The translations under genes were made by a program, and so were the position numbers. DNA of 6,225 nucleotides. Source: Chlorobiales bacterium. Its GTDB lineage: Bacteria > Bacteroidota > Chlorobiia > Chlorobiales > Chlorobiaceae. Each line of letters starts with the position of its first letter. Position 1 is the stretch's first letter. The DNA is taken from assembly GCA_022360415.1 (NCBI GenBank), contig JAKSDB010000009.1, positions 1 through 6,225 of the forward strand, in the 5' to 3' direction. Positions 1 through 6,225 of the stretch are shown here, piece by piece. The notes beneath the pieces were generated by a model. The model saw nothing but the letters and a program-made list of their open reading frames with translations. It ran no database searches and was not told where the DNA came from.

Positions 1-84
1 CTTTCATGTCACAACAGGGCATATCGAATCATCCTTCCATGCAATTCGAGCCGCTCTCGATCAACCTTAAAACGTGACTCAGCC
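1..84 (+). other. Upstream region of prpE; no clear control element
   Basis: This 84-base stretch precedes the propionyl-CoA synthetase ATG. I see no convincing -35/-10 pair, no operator-like inverted repeat and no good Shine-Dalgarno in front of the ATG at 85 (the bases just before it read AACGTGACTCAGCC). The reading frame of the gene stays open back to base 1 with no in-frame stop, but it contains no ATG, GTG or TTG. An upstream start would therefore have to lie outside the window. The promoter of the operon, if it starts here, is probably further upstream or too weak to recognise by eye. Confidence 0.5.
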
Positions 85-1980
85 ATGCAACATTCCTACG
101 AAAACGTTTACAGGGAATCTATCGACAATCCTGAAAAATTCTGGGCCGAAGCCGCTGAAAAACTTCACTGGTACACGAAATGGAACCGGGTGCTCGACGA
201 GACAAATCCACCGTTTTACCGATGGTTCGCAGGAGGAGTGACAAACACATGCTACAACGCTCTTGACCGCCATGTGGACGAAGGCCGGGGTAATGACACC
301 GCCGTCATTTACGACAGCCCTGTGACAGGAATGAAAGAACAGTTCACCTTCCGTGAATTCCGGGACAGGGTCGCGCTTTTTGCCGGTGCTTTGCAGTCAC
401 GGGGAGTACGCAAGGGTGATCGCGTCATCATCTACATGCCGATGATTCCTGAAGCAGTCATCGCCATGCTCGCCTGTGCAAGGATCGGGGCCATTCATTC
501 CGTGGTGTTCGGGGGGTTTGCGTCGCACGAGCTGGCGGTCAGAATTGACGATTGCAAGCCGAAAATCATCATATCCGCTTCCTGCGGCATCGAAAGGGAC
601 AAGGTTATCGATTACAAGCACCTGCTGGACTTCGCCATAGAGATGGCCCATTTCAAACCCGACATCTGTATTATCTATCAGCGGGAACAGCTCAAAGCGA
701 CACTGAACGAGGAAAGGGACATGACCTGGAAACAGGCCCTGCTCGGCGCGGAGCCGGCACCGTGCGTCCCTGTGGAGTCATCCGATCCGCTCTATATCCT
801 CTACACTTCCGGAACAACCGGGAAACCAAAAGGAGTGGTACGCGACAACGGCGGGCACATGGTAGCGCTGAAATGGAGCATGGAGCATGTCTACAGTGTC
901 AAGCCCGGCGAAACATACTGGGCCGCAAGCGATATCGGATGGGTCGTGGGGCACTCCTATATCGTATACGGGCCTCTGCTTAATGGAAACGCCACCGTCA
1001 TCTTTGAAGGAAAGCCTGTCGGCACACCCGATCCGGGAGTTTTCTGGAGAATCATCGATGAGCATAAGGTTTCGGTGTTTTTTACCGCTCCGACAGCTTT
1101 CAGGGCGATCAAAAAGGAGGACCCTGAAGGATCATTCATCAACAAACATGATCTTGCAGGGCTTCGGGCGCTCTTCCTTGCCGGGGAACGCGCAGATCCC
1201 GATACGGTTAAATGGGCTGAGGAAAAACTCAAAGTCCCGGTTATCGACCATTGGTGGCAGACTGAAACCGGCTGGGCAATAGCGGCCAATTGCCGGGGAA
1301 TCGAACCCGGTCCGATCAAATACGGCTCCGCCTCGAAGGCTGTTCCTGGCTATAATGTAACTGTTGTCAACAAGGACAAGGAAGAACTTCCTCCCGGCCG
1401 GATGGGAGACATCGTTATCCGCCATCCGCTCCCGCCCGGCACAATGCTTACGCTGTGGAAAGCCGACAACCAGTTCATCGACAGCTATATGTCGAAATAC
1501 CCCGGCTATTATCATACCAGTGACGCCGGCTATATCGATGAAGACGGCTATATCTTTATCATGTCGCGCACAGATGACATCATCAACGTCGCGGGTCACA
1601 GGCTATCCACAGGAGCTATCGAGGCCGAGCTGTGCGAGCATCCGGACGTCGCTGAAAGTGCCGTTATCGGAGCCGCTGATGACCTCAAGGGAGAAATACC
1701 TCTGGGATTTCTTGTGCTGAAATCAGGAGTTGACACGCCTGAAAGCCACATCATCAAACACGTAATCGAATATGTAAGGGAGAACATCGGTCCTGTCGCT
1801 TCGTTCAAGAAGGCGGTGATTGTACAGCGTCTGCCCAAAACACGCTCCGGCAAGATACTCAGGGGCACAATGCGCAAAATTGCCAACGGCGAGGAATATA
1901 CCATGCCTGCCACGATTGACGACCCGGCTATACTCGATGAGATCAGGGAAGCCCTGCAATCGATAGGATATGCGAAATGA
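85..1980 (+). CDS. prpE: Propionyl-CoA synthetase (propionate--CoA ligase), 631 aa
   Basis: Cytoplasmic AMP-forming acyl-CoA synthetase that activates propionate with ATP and CoA through propionyl-AMP. The large adenylating domain covers about residues 1-495 and the small C-terminal lid the rest. Visible motifs are the P-loop YTSGTTGKPKG (240-250), WWQTETG (390-396), the ribose-binding Asp480 in HTSDAGY, the RTDD hinge (495-498), and the acylatable lysine Lys590 in TRSGK. The PrpE type, rather than acetyl-CoA synthetase, is shown by RDNGGH right after the P-loop, ASDIGWVVGHSYIVY, and the ending TIDDPAILDEIREAL, which closely match E. coli PrpE from memory. Length is normal (E. coli about 628). 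ATG 85 puts the N-terminus (RESIDNPEKFW) within two residues of E. coli PrpE, so I kept it despite the missing Shine-Dalgarno. Its last four bases overlap the epimerase start, indicating translational coupling. Some activity on acetate or other short acids is possible. Confidence 0.94.
   Translation: MQHSYENVYRESIDNPEKFWAEAAEKLHWYTKWNRVLDETNPPFYRWFAGGVTNTCYNALDRHVDEGRGNDTAVIYDSPVTGMKEQFTFREFRDRVALFAGALQSRGVRKGDRVIIYMPMIPEAVIAMLACARIGAIHSVVFGGFASHELAVRIDDCKPKIIISASCGIERDKVIDYKHLLDFAIEMAHFKPDICIIYQREQLKATLNEERDMTWKQALLGAEPAPCVPVESSDPLYILYTSGTTGKPKGVVRDNGGHMVALKWSMEHVYSVKPGETYWAASDIGWVVGHSYIVYGPLLNGNATVIFEGKPVGTPDPGVFWRIIDEHKVSVFFTAPTAFRAIKKEDPEGSFINKHDLAGLRALFLAGERADPDTVKWAEEKLKVPVIDHWWQTETGWAIAANCRGIEPGPIKYGSASKAVPGYNVTVVNKDKEELPPGRMGDIVIRHPLPPGTMLTLWKADNQFIDSYMSKYPGYYHTSDAGYIDEDGYIFIMSRTDDIINVAGHRLSTGAIEAELCEHPDVAESAVIGAADDLKGEIPLGFLVLKSGVDTPESHIIKHVIEYVRENIGPVASFKKAVIVQRLPKTRSGKILRGTMRKIANGEEYTMPATIDDPAILDEIREALQSIGYAK
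1965..1968 (+). promoter_or_regulatory. Shine-Dalgarno of the epimerase gene, inside prpE
   Basis: AGGA lies 8 bases before ATG 1977, within the last codons of prpE. Together with the ATGA stop/start overlap it supports this start and suggests that translation of the epimerase is coupled to that of prpE. Confidence 0.6.
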
Positions 1981-2387
1981 TTTCGAATATCGATCACATA
2001 GCCATTGCTGTTCACGATCTCGACCAGGCACTTGAACGGTTCAAAGCACTGACCGGCGCGACTGAAGAACAGATCCGCCTTGATGAGGTCCCGGCGGAAA
2101 AGGTAAGGGTCGCGTTTATCCGGATCGGAAACTCGAAAATAGAGCTGATGGAGCCACTCGATCCAACCAGCCCTGTTGCCCGGTTTCTTGAAAAACGGGG
2201 AGAAGGACTCCATCACATTGCCCTCGAAACCAAAGACCTCGATGCCGAAATCGCACGCACTGCAAAAGAGAAGCTCCTGCCTCTTTCGGAGCCTTCCGAA
2301 GGGGCGGGCAACAAAAAAATTGTATTTTTCAACCCCAAAGACACCGGCAGGGTCCTTGTAGAGTTTGTCCAGAAGAACCAGGAATAG
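1977..2387 (+). CDS. mce: Methylmalonyl-CoA epimerase (VOC fold), 136 aa
   Basis: Interconverts (S)- and (R)-methylmalonyl-CoA, linking the carboxylase product to the mutase substrate. It is a small cytoplasmic metalloenzyme of the vicinal-oxygen-chelate fold, with two paired beta-alpha-beta-beta-beta modules (about residues 3-60 and 77-131). The expected metal ligands can be placed by aligning from memory with the Propionibacterium shermanii enzyme: His7 (IDHIAIAV), Glu56 (KIELMEP, at the position of Gln65 there), His80 (GLHHIALET) and Glu129 (VLVEF). The sequence pattern GNSKIELMEP followed by a GLHHIAL block is typical of the family and separates it from glyoxalase I. Length is the usual 130-150 residues. 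It overlaps prpE by 4 bases and is followed after 6 bases by the carboxyltransferase, so it is almost surely co-transcribed with both. Confidence 0.93.
   Translation: MISNIDHIAIAVHDLDQALERFKALTGATEEQIRLDEVPAEKVRVAFIRIGNSKIELMEPLDPTSPVARFLEKRGEGLHHIALETKDLDAEIARTAKEKLLPLSEPSEGAGNKKIVFFNPKDTGRVLVEFVQKNQE
2380..2384 (+). promoter_or_regulatory. Shine-Dalgarno supporting the GTG start of the carboxyltransferase
   Basis: AGGAA lies 9 bases before GTG 2394, overlapping the end of the epimerase gene. It supports GTG as the true start. The next in-frame ATG would be around residue 82, inside the conserved AccA-like fold, and can be excluded. Confidence 0.55.
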
Positions 2388-2393
2388 GTTACC

Positions 2394-4178
2394 GTGAAGC
2401 ATTTCTTTTTCCCTTTTGAAAAAAAACAGGGTTTCAGCTGTTCGGCAGAGGATATAAAACAGTTGAGCGAGTACGAGAAGTATCAGTTGTCTTTTCATCC
2501 TGAACGCCCAAGGTACCTCGATTACCTGGGTATTTTTGAAGAGGTCGAGGAATGCCTTCGGAGCGAAGCACACGGAGGCTGCCTTATACAGACACACAGG
2601 GCAGTGCTCGATACGCCAAAAGGGGCTCTGAAAGTCATGCTGGTCGGCCAGCAATCAGCTCCAACTTCAGATTTCGAGCAGCTTCAGGAGCTCATGCAGA
2701 ATGACGGGCTTGCCGAACAGTGGAATCAGGGAATGCCCACCCCCGGAGCCTACGAGCGCGCCCTGCAGGCGATCGACCTTGCCCGGCAGGAAAACCGGCT
2801 TATCATAACCATGATCGACACACCGGGGGCTGACCCGACAGAAGAAGCGGAAACAGGCGGCATTGCCTGGAAAATCGGCAAATGCATGCAGGCCCTCGCC
2901 GAAACTCCTGTTCCGACAATCTCGATCATCATGAACAGGGGATGCAGCGGCGGGGCCATCGCGCTCTCGGGCTGCGACAGGGTACTTGCCATGGAATACG
3001 CCACCTACCTGGTCATCTCTCCCGAAGCCTGCTCTTCCATCCTCTTCAGAACACGCGCCAAAGCAAGTCACGCAGCGGAAATCTCGCAAATCACGGCAAG
3101 GGAAGCTCTTGTCCACGGGATTGTCGATGCCCTTGTACCTGAACCTGAAGGCCCGGCACACAGGTTTCCCGAAGCTGCAATGGCGTCATTGAAAGAGTCA
3201 CTGGGAACACACGCGATAGAGCTTTCTGCCATTCCTCCTGAAAAAGTGTTTTCCGTCAGGACAGAACGGTGGAGGGCAATCGGCCAGTGGGATGAAATAG
3301 AAGAGCCCGACATGGCTTTCTTTGAAGAAAACATCTCGCGATGCATACACAAACCCGCCGGAACACTCTACATAAAACGCCACAAAGGGTGCAGAGGCAT
3401 TGACGGCGAAAGGCTTTATGATCCTGTCTTTTTCCCGGAGCTTCTGGAAAACAACTATGTCTGTCCCGACTGCGGATACCGCTATACCCGGCTGTCCGCA
3501 AAAGATTATATCGATCTCGTACTCGACCCGTGCTCTTTCAGGGAGCACCCTGAAACCCGCCATATCGTTGACAGGGATATTTTACACTTCCCGCACTACC
3601 GCGAGAAGCTTGAAGAAGCCCGGGTTGCAACCGGTATGGCCTCGGCTTTCATCACGGGTGACGGAACAATACTGGGCCGAAACGTGGTTTTCTGCGCAAC
3701 CGACTTCGGTTTCCTCGGAGGTTCTTTCTGCATGTCGACAGGTGAAAAAATATGGCGAGCCTGCGAAAAGGCGATTGAACGGAACTGCGCCATTATTCTT
3801 CAGGCCGCAGGCGGCGGAGCGAGAATGCATGAAGGGTGTTCGTCGATGGTCAGCATCCCGAAAATACACGTTGCCCTTTCGAGAGTCGAGAATGCAGGTC
3901 TCCCCGTCATTACCATCATTACCGACCCTACACTGGGAGGCGTTGCCATAGGCATCGGATCAAGGGGGATCAAGCTTTTTGAGTACAATGCCGGCAATAT
4001 CGGTTTTTCCGGTAAACGTGTCATCGAACAGTACACAGGCAAAAAAACCTCACCGGATTTCCAGACAACGCGGTGGCTGAAAGAAAAAGGGTATGCCGAG
4101 CATATTGTCCGGCCAGACAGGCTCAGGCACCATATTTCGCTCATTATCGGGGAGAACGGAGAAAATCCTGAACTGTGA
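2394..4178 (+). CDS. Fused AccA-AccD-type carboxyltransferase, probably for propionyl-CoA, 594 aa
   Basis: Carboxyltransferase part of a biotin-dependent acyl-CoA carboxylase: it moves CO2 from carboxybiotin to an acyl-CoA. Residues about 25-290 resemble the AccA (alpha) subunit, with YQLSFHPERPRYLDY (30-44), IDTPGA (141-146), the oxyanion loop RGCSGGA (182-188), MEYATYLVISPEAC (ending 213) and IVDALVPEP. The N-terminal coiled-coil helix of standard AccA is mostly missing. Residues about 330-590 resemble AccD (beta), with a CPDC zinc pair (357-360), DFGFLGGS (437-444), GGGARMHEG (473-481), DPTLGG (511-516) and GFSGKRVIEQ (537-546). The first zinc pair is altered: HKGC (330-333) stands where CxxC is expected. 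The fold is that of acetyl-CoA carboxylase subunits, but the neighbours (PrpE, epimerase, mutase) argue for propionyl-CoA as substrate; this is inference. Biotin carboxylase and carrier protein must come from elsewhere. It starts with GTG, 6 bases after mce. Acetyl-CoA carboxylation remains the main alternative. Confidence 0.85.
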   Translation: MKHFFFPFEKKQGFSCSAEDIKQLSEYEKYQLSFHPERPRYLDYLGIFEEVEECLRSEAHGGCLIQTHRAVLDTPKGALKVMLVGQQSAPTSDFEQLQELMQNDGLAEQWNQGMPTPGAYERALQAIDLARQENRLIITMIDTPGADPTEEAETGGIAWKIGKCMQALAETPVPTISIIMNRGCSGGAIALSGCDRVLAMEYATYLVISPEACSSILFRTRAKASHAAEISQITAREALVHGIVDALVPEPEGPAHRFPEAAMASLKESLGTHAIELSAIPPEKVFSVRTERWRAIGQWDEIEEPDMAFFEENISRCIHKPAGTLYIKRHKGCRGIDGERLYDPVFFPELLENNYVCPDCGYRYTRLSAKDYIDLVLDPCSFREHPETRHIVDRDILHFPHYREKLEEARVATGMASAFITGDGTILGRNVVFCATDFGFLGGSFCMSTGEKIWRACEKAIERNCAIILQAAGGGARMHEGCSSMVSIPKIHVALSRVENAGLPVITIITDPTLGGVAIGIGSRGIKLFEYNAGNIGFSGKRVIEQYTGKKTSPDFQTTRWLKEKGYAEHIVRPDRLRHHISLIIGENGENPEL

Positions 4179-4272
4179 GAGTCCTTTGTATCGACATTGT
4201 TTTTTCATCATATGGTGCGCAACAAATAAATAGAGGCGCCTTTTATTCGATAAGTCCGACACAGGTACTGCC
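4179..4272 (+). other. 94-base gap before the mutase; possible internal promoter
   Basis: This is the only sizeable gap between genes. Its middle is AT-rich (TTGTTTTTTCATCATATGG at 4197-4215, then AACAAATAAATAG). TTGTAT (4186-4191) with CATATG (4209-4214) at 17-base spacing is a weak sigma70-like pair, and TCGACA (4191-4196) is close to a -35 box but lacks a well-placed partner. A short imperfect stem, GGTGC (4214-4218) with GCGCC (4236-4240), precedes TTTTATT, but it has a 17-base loop and a G-T pair, too poor to call a terminator. A weak Shine-Dalgarno, AGG at 4263-4265, sits 7 bases before the mutase ATG. Whether the mutase is on the same transcript cannot be decided from sequence. Confidence 0.3.
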
Positions 4273-6225
4273 ATGTTTGAAGAGTTCAGTCCGGTAAACA
4301 AGGAACAATGGAAACAGCAGGTCATCAGGGAGCTCAAAGGCGGCGACTACGATTCCATCGTATGGGAAACGCCTGACGGCTTTCATCAGGAGCCCTGGTA
4401 CAGCCCTGCTGAAACCGCGGAACACGAACCGGTCCCCCGGCCACGGAGCGAAGCGGGAGGATGGAAGATCGGTGCAGAAATCCAGGCTGATAACCCCGCG
4501 AAAGCTTCCGAAAAGGCCATCAGGTTTCTGATGAACGGCGCCGACACAATTATTTACAACCTGGGACCTCAGAAAAAGCATGATGAAAAGCTCCTGCATC
4601 GCCTTCTGGAAAATATCGATCTTGATGCAGCGGCGGTTTCCTTTACGGGTATTGATTCCCCGGAAGAATTGCTGTCCATTGCTTCAACCATAGAGGGGTT
4701 TGCGCGTAACCGGGGAGGTTTTCCCGATAACCTTCATATTTCTTCACGGCTGCTTGCACTTTCACAGGATTTTCCTGTGTTCACGCCCCTGGGGATCAAT
4801 GCAGAGCACAACAGCCCGGAGAACCCGACCCCTTCGCTGGAAATCGCCTGTTCGCTTGCCGCGCTTGACAGGCTGCTGAAAAGTCCTGCTGCCGGGGATG
4901 AGCATGTATCCGCGATCGCCGGAATGACCGGGATAACCCTGATGTCCGGAAGCTCCTTTTTCCTTGAAGCCGCAAAAATAAGGGCGCTGCGCCGTGCATG
5001 GACAACGGTCGCATCAGAACACGGTATAAGCAGCGAAGATCTCCGGGCACCCCGGATTACCGTTCGTCTCAACCCCGGAATTCCCTATCGGAACGATCCC
5101 GACAACACCCTTGTGATACTTTCAGCCCAGGCGGTATCAGCCGTCATCGGTGGATGCGATACGCTTGTGATCCCTTCATACAGTAACGGCACCGCATATG
5201 ATGCTGCAACTGCCGAACGCCTCTCGCTCAACATACACCATATGCTGAAGCATGAAAGCATGCTTGCCGAGGTTACCGACCCTTGTGCCGGGGCTTCCTA
5301 TATCGAGACGCTGACGACGCAACTTTGCCGGGAGGCTCTGAAATTGTACAGGGAGGCACTTGGCAAAGGGGAAAAAAGCGCGTCACATGGCAGCCGGAAA
5401 GAACCTCAAATTTTTCCGGCACATACCTCCCGCACTGTTTTCGAGGGGGAAAATGCCGGCCAATGGATTTCCCCCGAAGGAATAGCCGTAAAAAAACGTT
5501 ACGGGCCTTCTGACACCGTAAACGCCGAACAACGTTTTTTTGCACCGGGTTTCCCCCCCTTCAACGCGGGGCCCTACAGTTCGATGTATACCGTCAGGCC
5601 CTGGACCATTCGTCAGTACGCAGGATTTTCAACCGCCGAGCAGTCCAACGAGTTTTATCGCCGAAACCTTGCCGCAGGGCAGAAAGGTCTTTCCGTTGCT
5701 TTTGACCTGCCTACTCACAGGGGATACGACTCCGATCACCCGAGGGTCATCGGTGACGTCGGCAAGGCGGGTGTCGCCATAGACAGTGTCGAAGACATGA
5801 AGATCCTGTTCGACCGGATTCCTCTTGACAGGATGTCGGTCTCGATGACCATGAATGGTGCGGTGCTGCCGGTCATGGCATTCTATATCGTTGCAGCTGA
5901 AGAACAGGGCGTTGTCCCGGAGCAGCTGAGCGGGACGATCCAGAACGATATTCTCAAGGAGTTTATGGTTCGCAACACCTTTATCTATCCCCCTGCTCCC
6001 TCGATGAGGATCATCGCCGATATTTTCAGCTACACGTCCAGGCGCATGCCCAGGTTCAATTCTATCAGCATCTCGGGTTATCACATGCAGGAAGCGGGAG
6101 CTACCGCCGACCTTGAGCTGGCTTATACCCTTGCGAACGGTCTCGAATATATCCGGACAGGTCTTGACGCCGGCCTTGCGATCGATGACTTCGCTCCCCG
6201 CCTCTCGTTTTTCTGGGGAATCGGC
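4273..6225 (+). CDS. mutA/mutB: Methylmalonyl-CoA mutase, MutA-like domain fused to MutB (3' end cut by window)
   Basis: Coenzyme B12-dependent isomerase converting (R)-methylmalonyl-CoA and succinyl-CoA. The frame is open for all 651 codons from ATG 4273 to the window edge. Residues 1 to about 360 are a small-subunit (MutA-type) barrel: FSPVNKEQWKQQVIRELKG near the start, FFLEAAKIRALRRAW (229-243), GGCDTLVIP, and ESMLAEVTDPCAGASYIE. Its equivalent of the catalytic region is degenerate (AEHNSPENP at 177-185), as in non-catalytic MutA chains. After a linker (about 360-395) the catalytic large subunit begins (QWISPEGIAVKKRYG). Compared from memory with P. shermanii MutB, the active-site residues are all present at a constant offset of 360: Arg442 (R82), Tyr449 (Y89), Gln557 (Q197), Arg567 (R207), Tyr603 (Y243) and His604 (H244). 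The MutA part has no B12-binding-like domain. The remaining barrel and the C-terminal B12 domain (DxHxxG) should follow downstream, giving about 1,050-1,100 residues in total. It lies 94 bases after the carboxyltransferase. Confidence 0.92.
   Translation, partial: MFEEFSPVNKEQWKQQVIRELKGGDYDSIVWETPDGFHQEPWYSPAETAEHEPVPRPRSEAGGWKIGAEIQADNPAKASEKAIRFLMNGADTIIYNLGPQKKHDEKLLHRLLENIDLDAAAVSFTGIDSPEELLSIASTIEGFARNRGGFPDNLHISSRLLALSQDFPVFTPLGINAEHNSPENPTPSLEIACSLAALDRLLKSPAAGDEHVSAIAGMTGITLMSGSSFFLEAAKIRALRRAWTTVASEHGISSEDLRAPRITVRLNPGIPYRNDPDNTLVILSAQAVSAVIGGCDTLVIPSYSNGTAYDAATAERLSLNIHHMLKHESMLAEVTDPCAGASYIETLTTQLCREALKLYREALGKGEKSASHGSRKEPQIFPAHTSRTVFEGENAGQWISPEGIAVKKRYGPSDTVNAEQRFFAPGFPPFNAGPYSSMYTVRPWTIRQYAGFSTAEQSNEFYRRNLAAGQKGLSVAFDLPTHRGYDSDHPRVIGDVGKAGVAIDSVEDMKILFDRIPLDRMSVSMTMNGAVLPVMAFYIVAAEEQGVVPEQLSGTIQNDILKEFMVRNTFIYPPAPSMRIIADIFSYTSRRMPRFNSISISGYHMQEAGATADLELAYTLANGLEYIRTGLDAGLAIDDFAPRLSFFWGIG

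Noticed and set aside
85..1980. Acetyl-CoA synthetase (acs) instead of propionyl-CoA synthetase
   Set aside because: The RDNGGH block after the P-loop, the ASDIGWVVGHSYIVY block and the TIDDP C-terminal ending match PrpE; the propionate-pathway neighbours agree.
1596..2654. Long reverse-strand open frame of 352 codons lying across prpE, mce and the carboxyltransferase
   Set aside because: It runs antisense to three well-supported genes, its translation is rich in residues expected from a shadow frame, and it resembles no family I know.
4214..4247. Stem GGTGC/GCGCC followed by TTTTATT as a terminator after the carboxyltransferase
   Set aside because: Only five pairs including a G-T, a 17-base loop and an interrupted T run; too weak to call.
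4179..4272. Cobalamin riboswitch ahead of the B12-dependent mutase
   Set aside because: The gap is shorter than a full cobalamin riboswitch, and I see no B12-box sequence or supporting stems.
4273..5400. MutA as a separate gene ending before MutB
   Set aside because: There is no in-frame stop between the two parts, and the only nearby ATG (5453) is out of frame with MutB; the first in-frame ATG (5584) would cut off conserved MutB sequence.

Overview
The window carries four co-directional plus-strand genes that read as one propionate-to-succinyl-CoA module, packed almost without gaps. In order they are a propionyl-CoA synthetase (85-1980), a methylmalonyl-CoA epimerase (1977-2387), a 594-residue carboxyltransferase made of an AccA-like half followed by an AccD-like half (2394-4178), and a methylmalonyl-CoA mutase in which a MutA-like domain runs in frame into MutB (4273 to the window end, where it is cut off). 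No RNA gene, mobile element, CRISPR array or convincing repeat was seen.

The genes fit one route. PrpE activates propionate to propionyl-CoA. A biotin-dependent carboxylase, whose carboxyltransferase would be the third gene, makes (S)-methylmalonyl-CoA. Mce epimerises it to the (R) form. The B12-dependent mutase rearranges that to succinyl-CoA, which enters the TCA cycle or its reductive version. All steps are reversible except the ATP-driven ones, so the last three could also run towards propionyl-CoA. The biotin carboxylase and biotin carrier protein that the carboxyltransferase needs are not in the window, nor is a mutase chaperone (MeaB/ArgK type).

Layout: 1-84 is a short upstream stretch with no clear promoter or Shine-Dalgarno. 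The first two genes overlap by 4 bases (ATGA). The third starts 6 bases after the second with a GTG. A 94-base gap (4179-4272), AT-rich in its middle, separates the third and fourth genes and is the only place where a separate promoter could sit.

The organism is a bacterium with roughly balanced base composition. The gene set and the style of the proteins would suit a green sulfur bacterium (Chlorobi) or a relative in the Bacteroidota/Chlorobi group, but that is an impression from memory, not something the sequence proves.

The most notable points are the two gene fusions in the same operon. The AccA-AccD order is the reverse of the domain order in classical propionyl-CoA carboxylase beta chains. 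The MutA-MutB polypeptide has lost the cobalamin-binding-like domain that many MutA proteins carry. The AccD half also has an altered zinc-finger pattern.
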